Shown here: positions 1 to 8,136 of the stretch, one piece after another
How the letters are laid out: each line of letters opens with the position of its first letter
Numbering within the stretch: position 1 is the first letter of the stretch
NCBI GenBank assembly: GCA_019163375.1
Contig: JAFLKK010000007.1
Coordinates: 157,713-221,712, forward strand
Length of the DNA: 64,000 nucleotides
Source of the DNA: Paludibacter sp.
GTDB taxonomy: Bacteria > Bacteroidota > Bacteroidia > Bacteroidales > Paludibacteraceae
Direction: 5' to 3'
Notes under the pieces: model-generated
Told to the model about the DNA's origin: nothing
Seen by the model: only the letters and a program-made list of their open reading frames with translations
Databases searched by the model: none
Position numbers and translations under genes: made by a program

Positions 1-746
1 AAAACTTCGGGGTTAAAACTATCTAATTGAGCCAATGTTTCGTAGGCTTTGATTGCTTTTGTATATTCCTTTTTAAATTGGTAAGCGACGGCAATGTTTT
101 GTAACGGCATTGTTCCATTCGGATCGAGCGCCAACGATTTCTCGTAAGCGTAAATTGCGCCATCATAATTATCAAGTTTTCGTTGGCAAACTCCCAAATT
201 ATCCCAGGCAAATGTAAATAGTGAATCAACTTTTACTGCCTTTTCAAAAAAGGGTAAGGCATTTTTGTAATCATCATTTTTGAGAAATTTTATACCTTTC
301 GAATACCATTCCATAGCTTTCTGATTATTTGACAATGATTTGTCGCTTGTGATATCATTAGCAGTAAGTTTTGTTTTCAATGCTTTGCAATTATCCATCA
401 AATACCTTTCAATTTCAAAATAATAGGATTTGTATTCAGTTGAATTTTTGTTGGTATTAATATTTATATCGATCGATTTTTTATCCTTGTTTTCCAAAGT
501 ACCTGAAAGATCGATACCCAGCAACTTTGCCCCCAGTTGATATGCACTCGTTTGAGCATCGATACACTTGCTAACCTCCTTTGCAACATCTTCATTGCTT
601 TTTTCACTTGTACCGATGGAATCAATGCATTTACATGCATTTTCGGATAACTCTTTTAAAAATTTAGCATTTTTCTTTTTTGTATCTTGTGCTATTCCGT
701 ATACAAAAAGACAAATAAGCAGGATAAGTGTGAACGATTTTTTCAT
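1..746 (-). CDS. TPR-repeat exported protein, 3' end cut by window edge
   Basis: The reading frame is open from an ATG at 746-744 down to base 1, giving 248 codons with no stop, so the C-terminus lies outside the window. The N-terminus (MKKSFTLILLICLFVYGIAQ) is a typical signal peptide, so the protein is probably periplasmic or outer-membrane associated. Residues about 20-140 contain paired cysteines (CKC, then KC) and Asn/Lys-rich sequence with no family I recognise. From about residue 143 there are three consecutive tetratricopeptide repeats with the usual A-W-x-N-L-G and A-I-x-A-Y-E-K-A/S-L spacing, and more may follow. TPRs mediate protein-protein contacts; the partner cannot be inferred. 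A -7-like element lies about 50 bases upstream at 805-798. Confidence 0.8.
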   Translation of the reverse strand, partial: MKKSFTLILLICLFVYGIAQDTKKKNAKFLKELSENACKCIDSIGTSEKSNEDVAKEVSKCIDAQTSAYQLGAKLLGIDLSGTLENKDKKSIDININTNKNSTEYKSYYFEIERYLMDNCKALKTKLTANDITSDKSLSNNQKAMEWYSKGIKFLKNDDYKNALPFFEKAVKVDSLFTFAWDNLGVCQRKLDNYDGAIYAYEKSLALDPNGTMPLQNIAVAYQFKKEYTKAIKAYETLAQLDSFNPEV

Positions 747-797
747 TTGTATTTATTTTAATGTGAAAGCTAACAAAATAATAACATATTTACAGCT

Positions 798-805
798 CAA
801 AAATA
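798..805 (-). promoter_or_regulatory. Bacteroidota -7 element (TATTTTTG)
   Basis: Read on the minus strand, 805-798 is TATTTTTG, matching the Bacteroidota consensus TAnnTTTG. It lies about 50 bases before the TPR gene start. No convincing -33 TTTG is visible. The rest of the 747-1051 gap holds the terminator at 957-994 and otherwise nothing I can name. Confidence 0.4.
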
Positions 806-956
806 AGCGTTTAGATTAACTCTTACAACTAAATTTGTAATTATTTTTTTAAAATTTTAAATCACTTATAAATCGATACTCTTGAGAACAAAAAAACCGT
901 TCCTACCATTTGGGTCGAAGCGGCTGCTATAGTTGTATTATTAAAAGGGAGGGACT

Positions 957-994
957 AAAAAAACTGAGGGAGTGACATAGAGCCGCTCCCTCAG
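957..994 (-). terminator. Intrinsic terminator
   Basis: CTGAGGGAG (964-972) pairs with CTCCCTCAG (986-994), and a G-U and a G-C pair extend the stem to 11 bp. On the minus strand the hairpin is followed by seven T (963-957). It would end transcription coming from the small minus-strand ORFs at 1052-1541. Confidence 0.7.
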
Positions 995-1051
995 GTGTTC
1001 GAAGATATTACATTGATGTATCCCATTCGGTTTAAAAATTACGTTTATGTA

Positions 1052-1372
1052 TCAACAATTTTCTGTTTCCACGTCTGTGCGGACATCAAAAGTCGGATCT
1101 GTACAATTATTTTCGAAAACAAATGAAAAACTTTTATAATAAATTATTTTTAGACCTACAATTACAGGAGCTTTGAAAATATTCATTTCATCACCAAACC
1201 GTTTAAGCGATTTTCGTGTATGACGTAAAATTCGTCTTTCACCGTTGCTGTCTTTTGCTGTCGGATCCCAGTTATTCATGTCAAAAATATAAGACATACT
1301 CTTGCTGTTCAAACTCTTAAGATATTCAATACTTGACTTCCTGAAGATCTTTAATTCATTTCTTGTTCCCAT
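1052..1372 (-). CDS. Small hypothetical protein (106 aa)
   Basis: A 106-residue frame with no signal peptide or membrane segment. Composition is mixed and protein-like, with a basic middle part around ILRHTRKSLKRFGDEMN. I recognise no domain. Support comes from its position: it ends about 58 bases before a good minus-strand terminator and runs in the same direction as its neighbours. It overlaps the preceding 61-codon frame by 17 bases. It could be a real small protein or a decayed remnant; there is no clear ribosome binding site. Confidence 0.4.
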   Translation of the reverse strand: MGTRNELKIFRKSSIEYLKSLNSKSMSYIFDMNNWDPTAKDSNGERRILRHTRKSLKRFGDEMNIFKAPVIVGLKIIYYKSFSFVFENNCTDPTFDVRTDVETENC

Positions 1373-1541
1373 AATCTTTTTTATTTAATAACGAAAAAAT
1401 TCTTCTAATACCTACATATTTCAACAATATAACCGCATAAATTGTTTTGTAAATTTCGGATGTTTTATCTCTTTTAGAAACAGTGCTAGTTGGAATTATA
1501 TTCAGCATTAATCGTGCCATAAAAACTTTAAAAGCAGACAT
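1356..1541 (-). CDS. Small hypothetical ORF (61 aa), doubtful
   Basis: A short basic frame (61 residues, Lys/Arg/Ile-rich, one hydrophobic stretch IYAVILLKYVGI) that overlaps the start of the 106-residue frame at 1052-1372. The two may be parts of one gene broken by a frameshift, or chance ORFs. No family resemblance is seen; it is listed only because the same terminator would serve both. Confidence 0.2.
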   Translation of the reverse strand: MSAFKVFMARLMLNIIPTSTVSKRDKTSEIYKTIYAVILLKYVGIRRIFSLLNKKDYGNKK

Positions 1542-1614
1542 TTCTGTTTAAACACTCAAAAAGCAGACTCCTTTATATCAATGAACTAAAATCGAATGGC
1601 ATGAAGAACGTATA

Positions 1615-2154
1615 TCAACGTATAACAATACCAATAGTTGAAACACCAGTAGATAAATCCAAAAATGCTCCAATGTGTTTATTAAAGTAATATTTTGTTC
1701 CTACATGAAGATCTAGGAACAGCGGACTGGACTCACGATAATAGGCTCTATCGCCGTAATAGTTTACATCCCACGAAGTATTCACAAGCGCAAAACCTAG
1801 TGAGCCGGCAGTATAAAAATCCCAATCACGACCAGCCATCAATAATCTGTCGAGATAAAGCGTCCCCTTCACACCTAAAGGAATCACTGTTTCGCGATAA
1901 TTTCCGTCATCATACGAAAACAAAGTTACGAAGGGCGCCAATGTAAAATTCCGGGCCACTTCAAATTCATAATTAGCATGAAGAACCGGCATCGTATGTC
2001 CAACCTCTCCATAATAACCCGAATAGCCACCAATACCTAGTCCAAGGTTTAACGTACGGCCATAATTTTCCGAATAGGAAGACCGGCGTTGAGCTGATAG
2101 GCTTGTGATAGATAATAGTAAAACCAGTGTGATAGTAAATGTTGTTGTTTTCAT
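1615..2154 (-). CDS. Small outer-membrane beta-barrel-type protein
   Basis: 179 residues beginning with a signal peptide (MKTTTFTITLVLLLSITSLSAQ). The mature part alternates aromatic and small residues in the pattern of a small outer-membrane beta-barrel: a glycine-rich first strand (LNLGLGIGGYSGYYG), then NYEFEVARNFTLAPFVTLFSY, VPLGVKGTLYL-like and DLHVGTKYYFNKHIGAFLDLSTG strands. This resembles the many OmpW/OprF-like single-barrel proteins of Bacteroidota. No enzyme motif is present. It lies 11 bases downstream of the 196-residue secreted protein gene, so the two are probably co-transcribed. Confidence 0.7.
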   Translation of the reverse strand: MKTTTFTITLVLLLSITSLSAQRRSSYSENYGRTLNLGLGIGGYSGYYGEVGHTMPVLHANYEFEVARNFTLAPFVTLFSYDDGNYRETVIPLGVKGTLYLDRLLMAGRDWDFYTAGSLGFALVNTSWDVNYYGDRAYYRESSPLFLDLHVGTKYYFNKHIGAFLDLSTGVSTIGIVIR

Positions 2155-2165
2155 TTTTCTTTTTG

Positions 2166-2756
2166 TTAGTTGCGTATTTGTTGATAATTATCTTCTGTCG
2201 GGTTATCGTGCTTGCTATGCTTACCATTGCCACGCCCCTTGTTGTCATTTCTCTCATTTCCATTGCCCCGATGATCATCATTGCCTCTGTATTCACCTCT
2301 ACGCTCATTTCTTTCATTTCTGGATGAATGATTTTCATACCGATTCATTCCACGTCGTTCTCTGTTCTGTGGGTGCTCACCGATACTGCGTTGATCATGT
2401 CCGCGGTATCCTCGGGCATACTTCATTCTGTGTTCTCTGAATTGCGAATAAGGTCGGTTCCCACGATAATCACTCATCACCACTTTGTAGCCATTGTACA
2501 AATCATAATTTCGGTAGCGTGCAGGCAAGTGATGTCTATGTACCCAGCGTCCGCCGTAGAAATAAATAAACATCGAGGATTGAACATCGTAATACGACTC
2601 AACATCAGGGAGATAATAGTAACGAGCATCGGAATATCCTTGCGGCCCCCATTGTGGGGGTGTACCAATTTGAATATTAAACGATACCTGCGCTTTAGAG
2701 CTGGTGCCAACACCAACGAAAAGCAGAATAAAAAGAACTAACTTCAGAGTTTTCAT
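2166..2756 (-). CDS. Secreted protein with Arg/Asn/Gly-rich tail
   Basis: 196 residues. The N-terminus is a signal peptide (MKTLKLVLFILLFVGVGTSSKAQ). Residues about 25-100 are rich in Tyr and Trp (WGPQGYSDARYYYLPDVE, FIYFYGGRWVHRHHLP), a pattern I recognise from uncharacterised Bacteroidota secreted proteins. The last 90 residues are highly charged and low complexity (repeated RNER, RGN, NDN), probably disordered and perhaps binding polyanions. It is the first gene of a probable two-gene unit with the barrel protein at 1615. No enzyme motif is seen and the function is unknown. Confidence 0.65.
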   Translation of the reverse strand: MKTLKLVLFILLFVGVGTSSKAQVSFNIQIGTPPQWGPQGYSDARYYYLPDVESYYDVQSSMFIYFYGGRWVHRHHLPARYRNYDLYNGYKVVMSDYRGNRPYSQFREHRMKYARGYRGHDQRSIGEHPQNRERRGMNRYENHSSRNERNERRGEYRGNDDHRGNGNERNDNKGRGNGKHSKHDNPTEDNYQQIRN

Positions 2757-3095
2757 TTTTAGAAAATTTTAAATTACAAATCAATTTTTGTACAGTGTAA
2801 AGTGAGGTCATAAAATACAAGAGCGCTTCACTATTCACTTATAAGTTATAGTATTCGCACTTTTATAATAATGAACGAAGTTCTAATAAATTAAACTCTC
2901 AATTAAAAATACACTATATAGCCTTACAAACGCTACTATTTGATATTTATTAGTGAATATACGTTTCAAAATCACAAAAAATACAAACGCGAAATATCAA
3001 CAATAAAATCTAAAAAAAACGGATGTCACAATAAACAAAAATCGCATATTATTAGTTAGATAATCAACAACCAATTTACACTAAACAACAACAAT
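2757..3095. other. Divergent intergenic region, 339 bp
   Basis: This AT-rich gap separates the divergent secreted-protein operon and the transaldolase gene and must hold both promoters. I found no good TAnnTTTG match for either direction, and no hairpin or repeat worth naming. Confidence 0.4.
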
Positions 3096-4052
3096 ATGAA
3101 TCTACTGGAACAATTAAAAACGCACACAAAAGTCGTAGCCGACACCGGTGACTTTGCTTCTATGATGGCCTACAAACCGATTGACGCAACCACTAATCCA
3201 TCGCTTATTTACGCAGCATCAATGGATGCAAAATACAGCGACTTAATTAAAGAGGCCATTGAGTATGCCCGATCCATTTCGGCGGACAAAAAAGTACAGC
3301 TTGAAAAAGCTATGGATAAACTAGCCGTCAATTTTGGCCTTAAAATACTCGAAATTGTTCCGGGGCGCGTTTCTACAGAGGTGGATGCACGTCTCTCGTT
3401 CGACACCGATGGCACCATTGCCAAAGCACGCGAACTGATAGCGCTTTATGAAGCGAATGGCATTTCGCGCGAACGAATTCTCATCAAAACAGCCTCTACC
3501 TGGGAAGGAATTGCTGCTGCCGAAGAACTGGAGAAAGAAGGCATTCATTGCAACCTGACTCTTCTCTTCTCCATGGCGCAAGCCGTACGATGTGCCGAAG
3601 CAAAGGTTACGCTTATCTCGCCATTTGTTGGACGTATATTGGATTGGTACAAAAAAGAACGCGCCGTGGCAAGCATTCCCGCTCCCGAAGATCCGGGCGT
3701 ACTATCGGTTACAGAGATATTCAATTACTACAAAAAATACAATTACAATACCATAGTGATGGGTGCCAGCTTCCGCAGCATGGGCGAAATAGTAGAGCTG
3801 GTGGGGTGTGACGCTTTGACCATTTCGCCTTCTTTACTGAAAGAGTTAGAAAGCACCGAAGGTACGCTCACCATCAAGCTAGATCCTGCTAACGCTAAAT
3901 CTCTTGAAATTGCACCCGTGCCCATGGACGAAAAAATCTTCCGCTGGATGATGAACGAGGATGCCATGGCAACAGAAAAACTGGCCGAGGGTATTCGCAA
4001 TTTCACCAAAGATCTGGTAAAACTGGAAACACATTTGGCAGGAATGATATAA
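3096..4052 (+). CDS. tal: Transaldolase (TalB type)
   Basis: 318 residues, the usual length of class I TalB-type transaldolases. The enzyme moves a dihydroxyacetone unit between sedoheptulose-7-phosphate and glyceraldehyde-3-phosphate in the non-oxidative pentose phosphate pathway, in the cytoplasm. Visible signatures are the substrate-loop motif DATTNPSLI near residue 29 and the Schiff-base lysine in [12 protein letters not shown], which falls at Lys131 (Lys132 in E. coli TalB). The motif [12 protein letters not shown] and the [10 protein letters not shown] segment are also family-typical. It stands alone, followed by a strong terminator at 4079-4108. Confidence 0.95.
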   Translation: MNLLEQLKTHTKVVADTGDFASMMAYKPIDATTNPSLIYAASMDAKYSDLIKEAIEYARSISADKKVQLEKAMDKLAVNFGLKILEIVPGRVSTEVDARLSFDTDGTIAKARELIALYEANGISRERILIKTASTWEGIAAAEELEKEGIHCNLTLLFSMAQAVRCAEAKVTLISPFVGRILDWYKKERAVASIPAPEDPGVLSVTEIFNYYKKYNYNTIVMGASFRSMGEIVELVGCDALTISPSLLKELESTEGTLTIKLDPANAKSLEIAPVPMDEKIFRWMMNEDAMATEKLAEGIRNFTKDLVKLETHLAGMI

Positions 4053-4078
4053 TAGACAAGGGATTTATTTTAGCAGAG

Positions 4079-4108
4079 AGAGGAATATCGAAAGATTTCC
4101 TCTTTTTT
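4079..4108 (+). terminator. Intrinsic terminator after transaldolase
   Basis: AGAGGAA (4079-4085) pairs with TTCCTCT (4097-4103), with an inner ATC/GAT pair around a GAAA loop and one bulged T. A run of T follows directly. Confidence 0.85.
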
Positions 4109-4170
4109 ATTTACTCGTTCAAAAACCAAAACTTTAAACATCCGATGGCAGATTTGTAGAATAAAATAAG

Positions 4171-4178
4171 TAGTTTTG
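4171..4178 (+). promoter_or_regulatory. -7 element (TAGTTTTG) upstream of dnaG
   Basis: TAGTTTTG matches TAnnTTTG. A TTTG at 4153-4156 could be the -33 box, although the 14-base spacing is short. The dnaG start follows 88 bases after the -7 element. Confidence 0.5.
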
Positions 4179-4266
4179 TATCGTATTTTTTACCCGAACC
4201 ACTAGCTAACTTACCCACTCGTTTTCAGACAAGTAAGACAATATTAGCATTCTGTATTTATATTTA

Positions 4267-6219
4267 ATGATTGACCAAGCTACCATAGACCGAATAACCG
4301 ATGCCGCACAAATACAAGATGTGGTATCTGATTACGTTACACTGAAAAAACGCGGAGTAAACCTACTCGGACTCTGTCCGTTTCATGGTGAAAAGACGCC
4401 GTCGTTTATCGTGTCGCCGGGTAAAGGTATTTTCAAATGTTTTGGTTGCGGTAAAGGGGGTAATGCCGTGCACTTTATCATGGGGCACGAGCAAATATCG
4501 TACTATGAAGCGCTAAAGTTTCTGGCAAAAAAATACAATATCGAGGTTCAGGAGCGTGAGCTTAGCCCCGAAGAAATGGCGGTGCGCAACGACCGCGAAA
4601 GTATGTTTCTGGTCAACGAGTTTGCACAAAAGCATTTCAGTCACACGCTGCACCATCATATCGACGGTAAAGCTATCGGACTAAGCTATTTCCGCGAACG
4701 TGGCTTCCGCGATGACATTGTTCAAAAATTCCAACTTGGCTATAGTCTCGATCAACGCGACGCCTTTACACAAGCCGCACTAAAAGCCGGATACAATAAA
4801 GAATTTCTTGTAAAAACGGGACTGACTTTCGAGGGCGAAAACAACTACGTGGCCGACCGTTTCCGTGGTCGGGTTATGTTCCCTGTTCATTCACTTTCGG
4901 GAAAAGTAGTTGCATTCGGTGGTCGAATTCTGAAAAAGGACGATAAAACAGCCAAATATGTCAACTCTCCCGAATCGGAAATCTATCATAAAAGCAATGA
5001 GCTTTACGGTATTTATTTCGCGAAGCAAGCCATTGTAAAACAAGACCGTTGCTATCTGGTGGAAGGATATACCGATGTAATATCGATGCATCAAAGTGGC
5101 ATCGAAAATGTTGTATCTTCTTCGGGAACTTCACTTACGCCGGGGCAAATACGGCTGATTCACCGTTTTACCGAAAACGTAACGGTTATTTACGACGGCG
5201 ATGCGGCCGGTATCAAAGCGTCCATTCGCGGTATCGATTTATTATTGGAAGAAGGACTGAATATCAAAGTGCTTCTCCTCCCCGATGGCGATGACCCCGA
5301 CTCCTTTGCCCGCAAACATAATGCATCCGATTTCATTGAGTACGTAAATAAAAACTCTTCGGATTTTATTCGTTTCAAAACCAATTTACTGTTGGCCGAT
5401 GCAGGCAATGACCCTGTAAAACGGGCAGGTTTGGTATTGGACATTGTAAACAGTATTGCCATTATACCCAACAGCATTATCCGTGGTGAATACGTAAAAG
5501 AATGTAGCGCATTGCTCAACGTGGATGAAGCCATGCTTTATCACCAAATCAACACGCTGAAAAGTACGGAACAAGAAAAAAACGCCAATCGCCGACAAAA
5601 CGATGGTCCCCCCATTCCCCATTTCGAAGATATGGACGATGGTGGTGGTCAAATGGCTAGTCCATCGAGATTCGAGAATGAGGAACGTACTATTTTACAA
5701 GTATTGGTAAAATATGGTGATAAATTATTCTTTTATGCCGATGCAGAAAATCAACATCCGGTTACGGTAGGCGATTATATTCTGGAAGAACTGGAGCGCG
5801 ATCAGCTCCTGTTCGAAAACCGATTGCATGCCAAAATATTGGAAGAGTACAAACATAATTTTAGAAACGAAGGGTTTATAGCCGAGCGTTTCTTTCTGTA
5901 TCATTCCAATGGTGAAATAAGCTTGCTGACCGCTGATTTAATCTCAGAAAAATACACCCTGAGCCGTATTCATTCGAAAGTGAAAAAAGTAGAAGAAGAT
6001 ACCGACCGCTTTATCGATTTAATCCCACGGGTCGTTTTTGAATTTAAAAATAGTCATATTTTGGCTATTATTAAACAAAAACTCATTGAGATGAAAAATG
6101 CGAACGACATTAAGAACCATAAATTAGTAGACGAGATAATGTACGAGATCGGTCAACTGGAAGTGGTAAAAAAACAACTCTCTAAAACACTTGGAGAGCG
6201 TATAATAATAAAAATATAG
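4267..6219 (+). CDS. dnaG: DNA primase DnaG
   Basis: 650 residues, normal for bacterial DnaG, which makes the RNA primers for lagging-strand replication. The N-terminal zinc-binding domain is complete: Cys37-x2-His40 (CPFH) and Cys58-x2-Cys61 (CFGC). The catalytic core contains the RGR/VAFGGR region and the TOPRIM motifs VEGYTDVI and IYDGDAAG, followed by LPDGDDPDSF. The C-terminal region (from about residue 430) is more divergent and should be the helicase-binding domain. The next gene starts 2 bases after the stop, so the radical SAM gene is almost certainly co-transcribed. Confidence 0.97.
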   Translation: MIDQATIDRITDAAQIQDVVSDYVTLKKRGVNLLGLCPFHGEKTPSFIVSPGKGIFKCFGCGKGGNAVHFIMGHEQISYYEALKFLAKKYNIEVQERELSPEEMAVRNDRESMFLVNEFAQKHFSHTLHHHIDGKAIGLSYFRERGFRDDIVQKFQLGYSLDQRDAFTQAALKAGYNKEFLVKTGLTFEGENNYVADRFRGRVMFPVHSLSGKVVAFGGRILKKDDKTAKYVNSPESEIYHKSNELYGIYFAKQAIVKQDRCYLVEGYTDVISMHQSGIENVVSSSGTSLTPGQIRLIHRFTENVTVIYDGDAAGIKASIRGIDLLLEEGLNIKVLLLPDGDDPDSFARKHNASDFIEYVNKNSSDFIRFKTNLLLADAGNDPVKRAGLVLDIVNSIAIIPNSIIRGEYVKECSALLNVDEAMLYHQINTLKSTEQEKNANRRQNDGPPIPHFEDMDDGGGQMASPSRFENEERTILQVLVKYGDKLFFYADAENQHPVTVGDYILEELERDQLLFENRLHAKILEEYKHNFRNEGFIAERFFLYHSNGEISLLTADLISEKYTLSRIHSKVKKVEEDTDRFIDLIPRVVFEFKNSHILAIIKQKLIEMKNANDIKNHKLVDEIMYEIGQLEVVKKQLSKTLGERIIIKI

Positions 6220-6221
6220 GA

Positions 6222-6992
6222 ATGATTCTTTTCGACCAACTCATTTTCGGACCCATTCATAGTCGCCGCTTGGGACTTTCGCTCGGCGTAAATCTGCTAC
6301 CCACTGATGCAAAAATATGCTCGTTCGACTGCATTTATTGCGAATGTGGCTTCAACACCACTATGCAAGACTCACCCATTCCAAGCCGTGAGCAAGTGTA
6401 TCTGGCACTCGAAGCAAAACTAAAGGAGATGGTGGAAGAAGGTCAGATACCTGATGTAATCACATTTGCCGGAAATGGAGAACCTACACTTCACAAAGAT
6501 TTCGAAGGCATTATTGACGACACCATAGCGTTGCGCAACAAGTTCTGCCCAACAGCCAAAGTTAGCGTGCTTTCCAATTCTACGCGCATACACAAACCGC
6601 ATGTTTTTAGCGCATTGAATAAAGTAGACAACAACATCCTAAAGTTTGACTCTGCCATTGAACGTACCATGCAATTAATGGACAGACCAACCGGAAAACA
6701 CATCAACGTAAGTTGGTTTATTGAACATTTAAAGAAATTCGAAGGACGTTTAATTATTCAAACCATGTTTTTACGTGGCGAAATAAACGGCGAAAGACTC
6801 GACAATACTACCGACGAGGAAGTGGAAGCTTGGCTCAATGCATTGGAGGAAATCCGCCCGCAACAAGTAATGATTTACTCGCTCGACCGCGAAGCACCAA
6901 CTCAGAACCTCGAAAAAGCAACGGTTGAAGAACTAAACCTTATAGCCGCAAAAATCAGAGAGCGGGGATTTGACGTATCGGTGGCGGGATAA
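6222..6992 (+). CDS. Radical SAM protein
   Basis: 256 residues. A CSFDCIYC motif (CxxxCxxC) near residue 33 binds the [4Fe-4S] cluster that cleaves S-adenosylmethionine. The next conserved elements are TFAGNGEPTLH (the GGE-type SAM-binding motif) and VSVLSNST. The N-terminal LIFGPIHSRRLGLSLGVNLLP is typical of the COG0731-like radical SAM group related to Fe-S oxidoreductases and wybutosine-type enzymes. The C-terminal part carries no second cysteine cluster, so no auxiliary cluster is indicated. The substrate is unknown. The gene begins 2 bases after dnaG. Confidence 0.85.
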   Translation: MILFDQLIFGPIHSRRLGLSLGVNLLPTDAKICSFDCIYCECGFNTTMQDSPIPSREQVYLALEAKLKEMVEEGQIPDVITFAGNGEPTLHKDFEGIIDDTIALRNKFCPTAKVSVLSNSTRIHKPHVFSALNKVDNNILKFDSAIERTMQLMDRPTGKHINVSWFIEHLKKFEGRLIIQTMFLRGEINGERLDNTTDEEVEAWLNALEEIRPQQVMIYSLDREAPTQNLEKATVEELNLIAAKIRERGFDVSVAG

Positions 6993-7000
6993 TAAATACA

Positions 7001-7103
7001 ATGTGGTAATGTGGTAATGTGATGAAAAAATGGAATGATTAGTTTCGACGGCATATTTCAATTACCACATCATCAAATCACCAAATCACCACATCATCAC
7101 ATC
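7001..7103 (+). repeat. Low-complexity intergenic words with inverted copies
   Basis: ATGTGGTAAT occurs twice in overlap at 7001-7018, and its inverse ATTACCACAT lies at 7071-7080, followed by degenerate CACATCATCAAATCACC-like words up to 7103. The two sides could pair as a hairpin. Similar words are often seen in intergenic spacers of Bacteroidota. Confidence 0.6.
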
Positions 7104-8045
7104 ATGACAGTATTAATTTGTCCGTTAAACTGGGGATTGGGACACGCCACCCGCTGCGTACCTATCATCCGAAAACTCATGGCTGAAGGTCATGAGCCGG
7201 TGGTGGTTGCTGATGGCTATCCGCTGCAATTCCTGCGGCAAGAGTTCCCTACTCTCCGTTTCATTGAACTTCCGTCCTATTCGGTTTATTATGCATCGGG
7301 TTCGTCGCAGATTGGTGCTATGCTGGTCAATTCCCCCTCCATTGTACGTGGTATTATAAATGAACACTGCTGGCTCAGCAATCTACTCCAAACCGAGCAT
7401 TTCGATCAGGTTATCTCCGACAACCGTTTTGGAATGTGGAACAAGCGCGTCCATTCCATTTACATCACCCACCAATTAATGATAAAAATGCCTCAGGGAT
7501 TGAAATTCCTCGAGCCATTGGTGCATTTTATTCATAAAACTTTTATCAATAGGTATGATGAATGCTGGATTCCCGACACCAAAGAAAACGGTGGTCTATC
7601 CGGCGATTTAGCTCACAAATATCCTTTGCCCCGTAATGCAAGGTTTATCGGCACATTATCACGATTTCAAGGAATGGAAACTACTATTCCAACAACCAAT
7701 TATGACGTAGTGGCAATAGTTTCTGGCATTGAGCCACAACGAACATTATTTGAGAAGAGTTTAATTTTTAAATATCGGAACAGAGCTGAGAAAGTCCTGA
7801 TTGTAGGTGGGCAGCCGCAGCAAAAGGAAACTAAAAAGCAAACCGGAAACATAACGCTTGTATCTCACCTTCCTACTCATGAACTGGCTACAGCCCTTCT
7901 CGGAGCAACGAAAATCATTTCCCGCTCGGGTTATTCAACTATCATGGACTTAGATGCATTGAAATGTATGCAAAAAGCCGAATTCATTCCCACACCCGGG
8001 CAGACTGAGCAAGAGTATTTATTTTCAATTCATTGCTTAAAATAA
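7104..8045 (+). CDS. Glycosyltransferase-like protein (GT28/MurG-type fold)
   Basis: I place the start at the ATG at 7104 (MTVLICPLNWGLGHATRC), giving 313 residues. An upstream in-frame ATG at 7035 would only add a translation of the low-complexity spacer (His/Pro/Gln-rich). The motif LNWGLGHATR near the N-terminus is the glycine-rich nucleotide-sugar transferase loop seen in MurG-like and UDP-GlcNAc transferases. The C-terminal half has VLIVGGQPQQ, then LVSHLPTHELATALLGATKIISRSGYSTIMD, which matches the donor-binding region. Substrate and product are unknown. It follows the radical SAM gene after 111 bases and ends at a bidirectional terminator. Confidence 0.8.
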   Translation: MTVLICPLNWGLGHATRCVPIIRKLMAEGHEPVVVADGYPLQFLRQEFPTLRFIELPSYSVYYASGSSQIGAMLVNSPSIVRGIINEHCWLSNLLQTEHFDQVISDNRFGMWNKRVHSIYITHQLMIKMPQGLKFLEPLVHFIHKTFINRYDECWIPDTKENGGLSGDLAHKYPLPRNARFIGTLSRFQGMETTIPTTNYDVVAIVSGIEPQRTLFEKSLIFKYRNRAEKVLIVGGQPQQKETKKQTGNITLVSHLPTHELATALLGATKIISRSGYSTIMDLDALKCMQKAEFIPTPGQTEQEYLFSIHCLK

Positions 8046-8087
8046 AAAAAAGCGCTGAGAAATTCTAATAAAAGAAATTTCTCAGCG
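8044..8087. terminator. Bidirectional intrinsic terminator
   Basis: GCGCTGAGAAATT (8051-8063) pairs perfectly with AATTTCTCAGCGC (8075-8087). Seven A at 8044-8050 give a T-tract on the minus strand, so it best serves the convergent gene at 8137-9564. It may also end the glycosyltransferase transcript. Confidence 0.8.
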
Positions 8088-8136
8088 CATGCAATTTTAA
8101 AAAAAACTAAACAAACTCTACTTTCATACTTGGTTA

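Noticed and set aside
2105..2741. Plus-strand ORFs opposite the two small secreted-protein genes
   Set aside because: They are Cys/His/Phe-rich shadows of the charged tail codons; the minus-strand genes have signal peptides.
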